Part shown: piece by piece, positions 8,152 through 14,633 of the stretch
Layout: every line of letters starts with the position of its first letter
Numbering within the stretch: the first letter of the stretch is position 1
DNA from: JAGLQA01 sp023135565
GTDB lineage: Bacteria; Acidobacteriota; Aminicenantia; UBA2199
Direction: 5' to 3'
DNA: 30,772 bases
Assembly: GCA_030639305.1 (NCBI GenBank)
Contig: DAOWCY010000070.1
Location: 1-30,772 of the forward strand
Translations under genes and position numbers: made by a program
The notes under the pieces: model-generated
The model's database searches: none
The model's input: the letters and a program-made list of their open reading frames with translations, nothing else
What the model was told of the DNA's origin: nothing

Positions 8152-9606
8152 TTGTGCAGTGAAAACGAAAACTCATTAACAACAGCATCCGCCTGCATCA
8201 ATACCGAAATGATGGAACTGGTTTCCCAGGTTGAGGAAATGGACCGTCTGCCGGCTGTTCCGGCGGAACCTTTCCTGCCTGAAATTTTGGAAACTAAACC
8301 CCAAATCATCGAGATTATTCCCGATCCTCAAGTGCCGCGGACCGGATTGCCTTTCGCCCTAATACTACGGTTTCATCCGAACCCGGACGCTCCGGCGGCG
8401 GCGGTTCATTTGCAGATCGAATTTCCCGATGGAGAAAAACAAGCCGGTTGCTACCGCATTTCCCCCGGTGAACAAGCAGAGGGCGTTAAGATTTTCGCGG
8501 ACCTGATCTGCGGCATATGGGGAACAGCGAAACTGCAAGCCACCCTCTATGCGGAAGACGGCAGCGCCGCATCATCCTATACCCGTTTCGACGTGGTGCC
8601 GGAAAATCCTTTCCAGGTCACTGTCAGTCCCTGGGAAAAAAGCACTTCCCGGCAAGGAGCCGCCTGTTATGACGAAAAAAAGAAACGCTACTACTGCCAG
8701 TCAAAGGTGGTATTTTCCAACGGCAATAATTTTCCCGTTACCCTGAAAGGCCCGGTGAAAGTTAAAGTCACGGACGGCGGCGCACATGTCTACTCTTTTT
8801 CTTTTAACATGGGGAAAGCCTATACAGTAAAAGCCAACTCCAGCATCACCTTCCTTATCGACACCTTTCATCCGAAAGGTGATAAAGTGGCCGGTATTTT
8901 CGATCGTTTCCAGGATGTCACCATCGAACTTTCATTTTCTACATCCCAGGGCTGGGTGTCGGACTATCACCCCTGGATCAGGATGGGCCAGGTCAAAGTG
9001 GCCTGCATCTTCGTGGGCAATTTTTCCTGGTTAGAAAAAGGCATCATCCGGTTTATCGTGCTGGGAAAGGCTTCCGCTATCTACGAACAGGAGAATATTT
9101 CCATCACCTCGGCTCCCGGCCTGGGCATCCCCTCTTCCCACCCCGACTGGAACCGTTACCGGGATATCCGTATAGATGAGTGCAAGGGCGACTATGAAGG
9201 CGTCATCTCCGAGGAATTCCGTCAATTGCTCTCGAAATGGAGTTCACCTGCCAAATATGCCAATCATCTCGACATCTTTTTCGTGGAATCCTTTTCCGGG
9301 GCCGCCTGCGCAAAATTTGTCCGCGGGTTCGCTCCCAGGCCGGGAGCGGCTTCCAAATCCGGCCCAAATTCGGGCGCTATTCTCAAGCTTAAAGACACGG
9401 AGCTTTTCAAGAAAAGCTGGGGCATAGACAGATTTGCGGTAGGCGTTGCCCACGAAGTAGGCCATTACTTAGGGCTTAAGCACACCCCTAAGGATTCTAT
9501 GAATATTATGTTCGACGTCGACACCACCGGCTACAACACAAAAATCACCTGGGACCAGCATAACACCATGGTCAAACATGACCTGGTCCAGGGACTCAAT
9601 CCTTAA
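8152..9606 (+). CDS. Metzincin-like zinc metalloprotease with N-terminal Ig-like region
   Basis: The start is set at TTG 8152, because a strong AAGGAG (8139-8144) lies 7 nt upstream. The longer frame from 8047 runs through an intergenic repeat. The product is 484 aa. The first 60 residues are acidic and proline-rich with no signal peptide. Residues 65-290 look like beta-sandwich domains. The C-terminal third holds the zinc-binding helix with H434, E435, H438 and H444 in the HExGHxxGxxH pattern, and a Met-turn SMNIM (449-453), as in metzincins. It is expected to cut peptide bonds using zinc. Its site of action is unclear since no export signal is visible. It is coupled to the HEAT-repeat gene that follows. 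Confidence 0.75.
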   Translation: MCSENENSLTTASACINTEMMELVSQVEEMDRLPAVPAEPFLPEILETKPQIIEIIPDPQVPRTGLPFALILRFHPNPDAPAAAVHLQIEFPDGEKQAGCYRISPGEQAEGVKIFADLICGIWGTAKLQATLYAEDGSAASSYTRFDVVPENPFQVTVSPWEKSTSRQGAACYDEKKKRYYCQSKVVFSNGNNFPVTLKGPVKVKVTDGGAHVYSFSFNMGKAYTVKANSSITFLIDTFHPKGDKVAGIFDRFQDVTIELSFSTSQGWVSDYHPWIRMGQVKVACIFVGNFSWLEKGIIRFIVLGKASAIYEQENISITSAPGLGIPSSHPDWNRYRDIRIDECKGDYEGVISEEFRQLLSKWSSPAKYANHLDIFFVESFSGAACAKFVRGFAPRPGAASKSGPNSGAILKLKDTELFKKSWGIDRFAVGVAHEVGHYLGLKHTPKDSMNIMFDVDTTGYNTKITWDQHNTMVKHDLVQGLNP

Positions 9607-9618
9607 GGAGGAAATCCA

Positions 9619-10278
9619 ATGGCTGGAAACGAAATAAAAAAAGAGAAAAAACCGAATGTATTCCCCCAACCTGACGAGATCGATTTCCGGGAATTCGGCC
9701 AGGCCGGCGTCGCCATCCTGGTGGAGCAGGCGCTGCGCGCTTCCCATGGCCTGGGAGACGGTCTCCGGCAGCACTTAGGAGTCGATTTGGGCGAAATCAT
9801 GCGCCACCGCCCCCAGGTGGTGCAGGCGCTCAGACAAATCGCAGCCGACCCGGAAAGGTGCAGTGTGACCGACCGCGGCGGGGCCATTGCCCTGTTAGGC
9901 GAATTGGGCGGCACTGGAGAGATACCGCTCTTAGAAGCCATTTTGTCTTGTGAAGAAGAGACCCTGTCCAACCGCTGTTGGGCTGCCTATGCCATCGCTA
10001 AAACAGCGGGCCCCGGCGCCATCGACATCCTGGTTCCATACTTAGAACACCCGGACCCGGTATTTCGCAAACGAACGGTTCAGGCTTTAGCGGCAGCGCA
10101 AACGGAAGAAGCCCTACCCATCCTGCACCGTGTGGCGGAAAGCGAAGAAGTTCCTTTTGTGGCTAATGCCGCTGTCTCCGCGGTGCGGGAATCAGAAGAA
10201 CGATTGGGTTTGCCGCCTACTGACCTACCCTACCGGGAAACAGACGACAGCGGAGGTACGGCGGTAGAATTGGAATGA
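9619..10278 (+). CDS. HEAT-repeat protein
   Basis: 219 aa. A strong AGGAGG (9606-9611) overlaps the stop codon of the metalloprotease gene, so the two are translationally coupled. The first 25 residues are charged and disordered. Residues 30-195 form alpha-helical pairs with HEAT/PBS-lyase-type spacing (repeats near 85-110, 118-145, 150-175 and 180-200). The acidic C-terminus has no motif. HEAT repeats are protein-binding scaffolds. A role in binding or controlling the metalloprotease is inferred from coupling only. No catalytic residue is visible. Confidence 0.7.
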   Translation: MAGNEIKKEKKPNVFPQPDEIDFREFGQAGVAILVEQALRASHGLGDGLRQHLGVDLGEIMRHRPQVVQALRQIAADPERCSVTDRGGAIALLGELGGTGEIPLLEAILSCEEETLSNRCWAAYAIAKTAGPGAIDILVPYLEHPDPVFRKRTVQALAAAQTEEALPILHRVAESEEVPFVANAAVSAVRESEERLGLPPTDLPYRETDDSGGTAVELE

Positions 10279-10440
10279 TGGCAGAGAGCCTCGATAGGCG
10301 GTTTATTGATGTGTTCAGGAAATCCCGAAAAATGGCTGCCGGGAGCTTTGATCGAAGCAGTCCATTACCGCGGCATAAAGCAGGATTCTAACTACCAGAA
10401 CTACGCCCGGACAATTACAGGCCCACGCCGAAATAAAGAT
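10276..10440 (+). pseudogene. Remnant of an AlbA/RecG-like ATP-binding protein gene
   Basis: Read in the frame of 10306, this stretch gives GGLLMCSGNPEKWLPGALI and then EAVHYRG and ITGP. This matches the pattern following the AlbA_2 domain in the large helix-turn-helix/ATP-binding (RecG-related) proteins. Neither the upstream DNA-binding domain nor the downstream ATPase domain is present, and similarity stops at about 10425. The longer open frame to 10698 is the antisense shadow of the flavodoxin gene. The assignment rests on remembered family patterns. Confidence 0.4.
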
Positions 10441-10511
10441 CGAAAGAATCGGGCCGATAACCCTGCTTGTGACAGGGATAAACAAACAATATGTCCGGGG
10501 TGTTCACTTTT

Positions 10512-10994
10512 TTATTTTGCTTCATTTAGAGCAGCGGCGAATTGCTCGATTTGGTCTTCTTTTATTTTCGAGACGCTGGCGCTGATCCCGGCCACTTTCT
10601 TGACAATCGCCTTTTCCAAGAAATTCATCCGCTCAAAATCGAACTCACCGCCGAAAAGACCGGTAACTATAGCATGGTCGCGTAATTCGGCGGGATAGGC
10701 TCCGGTAAATTGTGCCTGCGCTTTTTCCCCTTCTTCCATACAGCACAGGTAAAGCCCTAATTTTTTTGTTTTTAGAATGTCTACGTGCTCCCCGCAGAAT
10801 TTTTTTATTTTGCCCTGGACATGCCCGGCATGGATCGAACCCCCGATAATGACAGTATCGAATTGCGCCGGGTCGATGTTTTTATTTTTTTTCAAATTTA
10901 CCGCGGCGACGTTGTTTTCTAGCTTGCTCTCCAGTACCCGGGCGGCTTTTTCAGCACAGCCGTGACGACTGGCATATATAATCACAGTGCTCAT
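10512..10994 (-). CDS. Flavodoxin-domain protein (HemG-like)
   Basis: 160 aa, the usual size for a short-chain flavodoxin. The N-terminal strand and phosphate-binding loop (IYASRHGCAEKAA, 6-18) bind FMN. The second loop (VIIGGSIHAG, 48-57) and the segment around LCCMEEGEKAQ (83-93) match the flavodoxin fold of the protoporphyrinogen-dehydrogenase HemG group. It probably transfers electrons in the cytoplasm; true HemG activity is not shown, since no haem genes are near. AAGGAGG lies 6 nt before the ATG. The gene is alone and diverges from the gene at 11268. Confidence 0.8.
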   Translation of the reverse strand: MSTVIIYASRHGCAEKAARVLESKLENNVAAVNLKKNKNIDPAQFDTVIIGGSIHAGHVQGKIKKFCGEHVDILKTKKLGLYLCCMEEGEKAQAQFTGAYPAELRDHAIVTGLFGGEFDFERMNFLEKAIVKKVAGISASVSKIKEDQIEQFAAALNEAK

Positions 10995-11099
10995 ATGAGG
11001 CCTCCTTTTTCGCTTTCTTCTTTTTTTCTAAACCACATTATACTACAGGAATCGCCAAAATGGAACAAGAAGTAGTGTAACTATCCAGTCCTGGAAAAT

Positions 11100-11132
11100 G
11101 TGAACTCAGCAGCAGTTCACGGTGTAGTTCAC
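11100..11132. promoter_or_regulatory. GTGAAC/GTTCAC inverted and direct repeats between divergent genes
   Basis: GTGAAC (11100-11105) and GTTCAC (11115-11120) form an inverted repeat with a 9-bp spacer. A further GTTCAC lies at 11127-11132, 12 bp on. The position, between the flavodoxin gene and the promoter at 11196, suits an operator. No regulator gene is adjacent. Confidence 0.35.
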
Positions 11133-11195
11133 CTCAAGGAGAGAATTGACTACTGCTGATTATTGTCAAAAAATGAATAGTTACTCAAAAAAAAG

Positions 11196-11224
11196 TTGAC
11201 ATTTAGACTGCTTTCAATTATATT
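11196..11224 (+). promoter_or_regulatory. Near-consensus sigma70 promoter
   Basis: TTGACA (11196-11201), a 17-bp spacer and TATATT (11219-11224). The heptamer repeat TATTTAG begins in the -10 box and covers the transcription start region. Confidence 0.65.
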
Positions 11225-11248
11225 TAGTATTTAGTATTTAGTATTTAA
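11221..11248. repeat. Heptamer tandem repeat, four units
   Basis: Three copies of TATTTAG and one TATTTAA in a row. The array overlaps the -10 box and the predicted start of transcription of the following gene, so changes in copy number would alter the promoter or leader. Confidence 0.8.
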
Positions 11249-11267
11249 CCTTTGATATGTGTGCGGC

Positions 11268-11981
11268 ATGAATAACCAAAGTGGTATGAAAGTAAAATAT
11301 GAATTCATTTTCGCCGATAACCATAGGGAGGAGTTCGCCCTGAACCTGACCGGTTCCTACCTGCACCTCGAACCCCTGCCCGTGGACGAAAACGACTCCT
11401 GGGTAAAATTGGGATTTCACCAGTGCGAAAATTGCCCTTTAGACCCGGCGGAACATGAATACTGCCCCGTAGCCAGGAACCTTTTATACGTAGTGACTCG
11501 TTTTAAAGATCATGTTTCCTATGACCCCGTTTCAACCCGCGTCAGCACAGGCAGCCGGCAAATCATGAAAAACACATCGCTGCAGACGGGTTTGAGTTCC
11601 CTGATCGGCTTGATTATGGCCACCAGCGGCTGCCCGGTGCTGGACAAGTTCAGACCCATGGTGTTTACCCACCTGCCCTTTTCCGATGAAAACGAAACCA
11701 TCTTCCGGGCGATTTCGGTGTACCTGTTGGCGCAGTACTTGAGAGCAGCAGAGGGAAAAGAAGCAGATTGGAAATTAGAAAAATTCGAAGATATGTATAC
11801 CCGCATCGAAGAGATAAATAGGGCTTTTTTTAAGCGTTTCAGGGTCATTAAAGGCAAGGACGCTAATGTGAACGCCCTGCTCATCTTAGAAGTGTTTGCC
11901 CAGATCGGCGAATTCTCGCTGTCCGATAATTGGCTGAAGTCTTTTAAACCCCTTTTTACTGCTTTTCTCGATGAGCAGTAG
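11268..11981 (+). CDS. Conserved protein of unknown function (DUF6901-like, name uncertain)
   Basis: 237 aa from ATG 11268. GTG 11259 and ATG 11286 are alternatives, and none has a convincing Shine-Dalgarno site. After an N-terminal beta-rich segment it has a cysteine cluster C53-x2-C56-x9-C66, followed by helices, a conserved-looking SGCP motif (near 127-130) and HLPFSDENET (near 144-153). I associate this pattern with a bacterial family of unknown function. The cysteines could bind a metal. There is no signal peptide or transmembrane helix, so it is probably cytoplasmic. It is transcribed alone from the promoter at 11196. Confidence 0.65.
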   Translation: MNNQSGMKVKYEFIFADNHREEFALNLTGSYLHLEPLPVDENDSWVKLGFHQCENCPLDPAEHEYCPVARNLLYVVTRFKDHVSYDPVSTRVSTGSRQIMKNTSLQTGLSSLIGLIMATSGCPVLDKFRPMVFTHLPFSDENETIFRAISVYLLAQYLRAAEGKEADWKLEKFEDMYTRIEEINRAFFKRFRVIKGKDANVNALLILEVFAQIGEFSLSDNWLKSFKPLFTAFLDEQ

Positions 11982-11995
11982 GGAGTCTACTTTTT
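11977..11995 (+). terminator. Short hairpin with T-run after the unknown-function gene
   Basis: AGTAG (11977-11981) pairs with CTACT (11987-11991), running into T5. The stem overlaps the stop codon. The stem is only 5 bp, so strength is doubtful. Confidence 0.35.
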
Positions 11996-12015
11996 GGGGG
12001 CCGCCGGAGGCAACG

Positions 12016-12045
12016 TTGGAAAAGCAAGGATATTCGTGATATAAT
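12016..12045 (+). promoter_or_regulatory. Promoter of the thioesterase gene
   Basis: TTGGAA (12016-12021), an 18-bp spacer and a perfect TATAAT (12040-12045), 28 bp before the start codon. Confidence 0.55.
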
Positions 12046-12073
12046 ATTTCCTCGGAAACCCTGGAGGTGTGTT

Positions 12074-12454
12074 ATGAAATCGAAACTGCACCTGGCGCTG
12101 CGGGTCACGCTGCTGCCCCGGGATACCAATAAGCACGGCACTATTTTCGGCGGTGTTATTTTGAGCCATATCGACCTGGCGGCAGCGATCCAGGCCCGCG
12201 AAACCTGCGGGGCTCAGCATTTTGTTACTGTAGCCATGGACAAGGTGGTTTTCCATGCCCCGGTTTTTATCGGTGATGTGGTCAGTTTTTACACAGAGAC
12301 GGTGAAAGTCGGCCAGACCTCGGTGACCACCAAAGTGTTTGTCGAAGCTAAACGGGGCGAAACGGGGGAGGAAGTGCGGGTTACTGAGGCTGAGGTGGTT
12401 TTTGTGGCTGTGGATAAAGAGACCTGGGAGCCTGTGCCCGTCACCGGCTGTTGA
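12074..12454 (+). CDS. Hotdog-fold acyl-CoA thioesterase (YciA-like)
   Basis: 126 aa, full length for a single hotdog domain. The signature HGTIFGGVILSHID (21-34) carries the catalytic Asp34 and the glycine-rich turn of the YciA/BACH acyl-CoA hydrolase group. Residues 52-66, with VVFHAPVFIGDVV, match the conserved core strand. It should hydrolyse acyl-CoA to free acid and CoA in the cytoplasm as a hexamer of hotdog units; chain-length preference cannot be read. GGAGG (12062-12066) precedes ATG. It has its own promoter and no co-transcribed neighbour. Confidence 0.85.
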   Translation: MKSKLHLALRVTLLPRDTNKHGTIFGGVILSHIDLAAAIQARETCGAQHFVTVAMDKVVFHAPVFIGDVVSFYTETVKVGQTSVTTKVFVEAKRGETGEEVRVTEAEVVFVAVDKETWEPVPVTGC

Positions 12455-12460
12455 TATCTG

Positions 12461-12481
12461 AATTATGAATTATGAGTGATG
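12461..12481. repeat. Heptamer repeat, three units
   Basis: AATTATG, AATTATG, AGTGATG in succession after the thioesterase stop. A close relative (ATTTATG, AGTGATG, AATGACG) lies at 30445-30465. Confidence 0.6.
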
Positions 12482-12576
12482 AGAGGCGCTCGTGGGGCCG
12501 CGTTCTTGCCTGTGCACTGAATTTCTATCTTTCCATGGCAAGATTTTATCAAACTAAAACACAACACCGGGGGAAA

Positions 12577-12966
12577 TTATCTCCAGATGATCTCTATATC
12601 TCCAATCTCTTTGAATCTCCTATCCGGTGAGATAAGAGGCAAATCTAAATATTTTGCCGTTGCTAAAATCATCCGGTCATGCAATTCATAAAAATCAACC
12701 TGCTGCGCTGTCGATATTATTTCGGTCGATAAGGCTGCAACACTATAAATCGTTGACTCCTTGATCTTTTCAACAACTTCATCTAAATTTATAGGTATTC
12801 GTTTTTTCTCCGATAAATATAGTATTTCCATGAAGCTGATAGTTGATATAAAAAACTTACATTCGTTTTGTTCGGCTTTCTCAAAAATTATTTTCACTTT
12901 TGCGGTTATATTGCGGGATTTAGTCAAATATCTAACCAGTGTGACAGTATCTAAAAGGTATTCCAT
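12577..12966 (-). CDS. vapC: PIN-domain ribonuclease toxin (VapC family)
   Basis: 129 aa, usual PIN length. The four acidic metal ligands are present: D6 in the LLDT start, E47 in the FMEILYL segment, D97 in HDRMILATA and D115 in SPDRRF. VapC toxins are magnesium-dependent RNases that cut tRNA or rRNA and are held in check by the partner antitoxin. The gene begins 2 nt after the antitoxin stop, so the two form one operon read from the promoter at 13241-13269. All key residues are intact, so it is likely active. Confidence 0.85.
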   Translation of the reverse strand: MEYLLDTVTLVRYLTKSRNITAKVKIIFEKAEQNECKFFISTISFMEILYLSEKKRIPINLDEVVEKIKESTIYSVAALSTEIISTAQQVDFYELHDRMILATAKYLDLPLISPDRRFKEIGDIEIIWR

Positions 12967-12968
12967 TG

Positions 12969-13214
12969 CTAAAATTCTTTTCTATCTAAATTATCCTGCA
13001 CATCTTTGCGAAGGATGGCCAATTCCTTCTCTACATCTATTTCTTCAAATCCTTTATTTTTCCAGATACCCCAGACACTGAGGGGTTTCTTTTTCTTTAC
13101 TTTATTTTTATACATTATGTACTGGATAAAATCGTTAATCTCATCTAATTTATCGGTAGGTACAAAAGACAGATTGCTAACGATTTCTATTTTTTTTAAA
13201 TTCTCTGTATTCAT
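12969..13214 (-). CDS. vapB: Antitoxin partner of VapC (VapB-like/DUF2281-like)
   Basis: 81 aa. The N-terminal half (15-40) forms helices with a pattern like DUF2281-type antitoxins. A lysine-rich hinge (39-43) and the C-terminal segment containing GIWKNKGFEEIDVEKEL (49-65) resemble the toxin-wrapping tail of such antitoxins. A clear DNA-binding motif is not visible. AAGGAG lies 10 nt before ATG. It is expected to bind VapC and to repress its own promoter, where a palindrome overlaps the -10 box. Assignment rests on the pairing with VapC and on tail similarity. Confidence 0.7.
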   Translation of the reverse strand: MNTENLKKIEIVSNLSFVPTDKLDEINDFIQYIMYKNKVKKKKPLSVWGIWKNKGFEEIDVEKELAILRKDVQDNLDRKEF

Positions 13215-13237
13215 GGCTGCGGCGCTCCTTGACCGAT

Positions 13238-13269
13238 AATATAGTATATTAATTTTTCAATAATGTCAA
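13238..13269 (-). promoter_or_regulatory. Promoter and palindromic operator of the vapBC operon
   Basis: On the minus strand TTGACA (13269-13264), a 17-bp spacer and TACTAT (13246-13241). The palindrome AATATA-G-TATATT (13238-13250) covers the -10 box, which suits autorepression by the antitoxin-toxin complex. Confidence 0.55.
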
Positions 13270-13361
13270 TCTTTACTTATAAAATTAAGCCGGAAAAATC
13301 AACCTGCCCCCATTACTTCTCGCGCCGCGGGGTTAATTTCATTCGTTTCCGGGTGCACCCA

Positions 13362-13505
13362 TCATGATGGGCTGTCACCTATTTTTTCATCCGCCGCAAA
13401 CATCTCTTCATTCTCCCTCTTGAAACGATAGAAAAACGCCATTACTTCGTGATGCAGCAGGAGGAATTTCTCCATATAGTCCAGCAGCTCCCGGTGTTCC
13501 GGGTC
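13362..13505 (-). pseudogene. In-frame continuation of the HEPN gene beyond its stop codon (47 codons)
   Basis: The TAA that ends the HEPN gene (13508-13506) is followed in the same frame by 47 sense codons. They read like real protein: DPEHRELLDYMEKFLLLHHE, then an amphipathic helix with Arg, Lys and Glu, ending GDSPS and TGA. No start codon with a Shine-Dalgarno site is visible inside it. It may be a C-terminal tail cut off by a nonsense mutation, or the remnant of another gene. Confidence 0.45.
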
Positions 13506-13937
13506 TTATGGGTTCCGGGGCGGCTTTATAAGTCTTTCTACTTCCGCCAGGATTTTCTCCGCGGCAGCTATACTGAAAAGGCTGTCATCTTCGTCATAGG
13601 CCATGTCCGGGGTAATGTCCGGCAGCCCGTTAGGATACCGGGTGGGTATATATAAACGATCCAATTTCCGGGCATCACCGGCAAATTTGTTCAACAGGGC
13701 AAATACCCCGGCATCCACGCCTGCAAAGTCCCGGATCAACTTCAATATTGAATGCCCCCAGGGATCGGCATCGTAAAAGTACCATAGGCTTTTAATCGTT
13801 TTTTCTACCGCTTGCTGAGCATTAAAACAAGCATGAGCATGTTTTTGATTATCTTTTAAAATCCTGGCGGCTTCGAGATCGCCCTGCCCCGTGGCAAACC
13901 AACGAAACGCTTCTTCCCGGTTTTTCTTATGACTCAT
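13506..13937 (-). CDS. HEPN-domain protein, toxin-side partner of the MNT pair
   Basis: 143 aa. Four-helix HEPN pattern: W13 and the DLEAARIL helix, FNAQQAVEKTIKSLW (38-52), GHSILKLI (61-68) and the IPTRYPNGLPD segment (97-107) typical of HEPN partners of minimal nucleotidyltransferases. The R-x4-6-H RNase motif of HepT-like toxins is not obvious: there is no Arg at the proper distance from His62. So RNase activity is doubtful. Its start overlaps the 3' end of the nucleotidyltransferase gene by 11 bp, so the two are coupled. The reading frame continues past its stop codon with coding-like sequence. Confidence 0.75.
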   Translation of the reverse strand: MSHKKNREEAFRWFATGQGDLEAARILKDNQKHAHACFNAQQAVEKTIKSLWYFYDADPWGHSILKLIRDFAGVDAGVFALLNKFAGDARKLDRLYIPTRYPNGLPDITPDMAYDEDDSLFSIAAAEKILAEVERLIKPPRNP

Positions 13938-14235
13938 AAACTACCACTCCTTCCTCGATAATCGCTTTTATAAAAGGCCGATGAGAAATCCGGGAAAATT
14001 CATCTTCCGTATAAGGCAAAATATCTAAACCGGCGTCAAACATTTCGTACAATTCATCACACAAATCATAACGGTCAAAAAAACGCCTGTCCGTATCCAT
14101 AATAACCGCTAAATCCATATCGCTTCTCCGCGATACATCTCCCCTGGCATACGAACCGAATAAAATCACTTTACGTATGGCTTTGTTTTCTTGCAAAGCA
14201 CTTAACTTTTCCCTGATTTCATCTATAGAGAGCAT
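13927..14235 (-). CDS. Minimal nucleotidyltransferase (MNT), antitoxin-type partner of HEPN
   Basis: 102 aa from ATG 14235. A TTG eight codons upstream would lie on top of the -10 box, so ATG is chosen. The nucleotidyltransferase signature GSYARGDVSRRSDMDL (27-42) gives the catalytic Asp39 and Asp41, and Asp71 in GLDILP is the third acidic residue. In MntA/HepT systems the MNT protein AMPylates and silences the HEPN toxin; all catalytic residues are present here. A promoter ends only a few bases before ATG, so the mRNA would be nearly leaderless. Confidence 0.8.
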   Translation of the reverse strand: MLSIDEIREKLSALQENKAIRKVILFGSYARGDVSRRSDMDLAVIMDTDRRFFDRYDLCDELYEMFDAGLDILPYTEDEFSRISHRPFIKAIIEEGVVVYES

Positions 14236-14241
14236 ACCTGT

Positions 14242-14270
14242 ATTATAAACGCAATCCAAAATATTTTCAA
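14242..14270 (-). promoter_or_regulatory. Promoter of the MNT-HEPN operon
   Basis: On the minus strand TTGAAA (14270-14265), a 17-bp spacer and a perfect TATAAT (14247-14242). ATG at 14235 falls at about the +1 position, which predicts a leaderless or nearly leaderless transcript. Confidence 0.6.
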
Positions 14271-14343
14271 CCTCATCTCGACTAAAAAAATTCTATTACC
14301 ACTCCCCTACCCGGCGCCGGACGCTGCGGCGCACCCAACCAAT

Positions 14344-14405
14344 TAGCCTCCGGCGGCCCTGCCGGGGGCCAAACTTTTGTAAAAGTTTGATCAAAACTTT
14401 TCATG
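14344..14405. repeat. Intergenic palindromic repeat, copy 2
   Basis: Reads GCCTCCGGCGGCC, a C/G-rich segment, then the perfect inverted repeat AAACTTTT-GT-AAAAGTTT (14371-14388) and GATCAAAACTTTT. Same parts, in reverse orientation, as the elements near 8010 and 24121. It lies in the 398-bp gap between the MNT gene and the citrate synthase terminator, which otherwise holds no gene I can see. Confidence 0.5.
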
Positions 14406-14510
14406 AGCGATAAGCTTTCCTGCACAAGAAACGCCCCTCAACGGCTCCCCGCGCCGCGGCCAAAGCTCATAACTTTTTGTTAATTTGTGCAATCGGCGGG
14501 CCGCTCTTTT

Positions 14511-14537
14511 CTTCGTGCCCTTCGTGTACTTCGTGGT
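14511..14537. repeat. Nine-base tandem repeat CTTCGTGnn, three units
   Basis: CTTCGTG at 14511, 14520 and 14529. The complementary array (CACGAAGRA) is found at 30533-30559. Confidence 0.7.
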
Positions 14538-14567
14538 AAAATAGCGCAGACAACCCGCGCCGCGGGT

Positions 14568-14602
14568 AAAAAAAAAGGGACACCCGCATACACGGATGCC
14601 CC
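14568..14602 (-). terminator. Rho-independent terminator of the mdh-gltA unit
   Basis: On the minus strand GGGGCATCCG (14602-14593) pairs, with two or three G-U pairs, with TGCGGGTGTCCC (14588-14577), followed by nine T. It lies about 30 bp after the citrate synthase stop. Confidence 0.85.
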
Positions 14603-14633
14603 CATTTATGTGTACTTCTAAGCTTAAAGACAA

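Noticed and set aside
10441..10698. 3' part of the plus-strand frame 10306-10698
   Set aside because: Antisense shadow of the flavodoxin gene; composition is Phe/Ser-rich as expected for a shadow.
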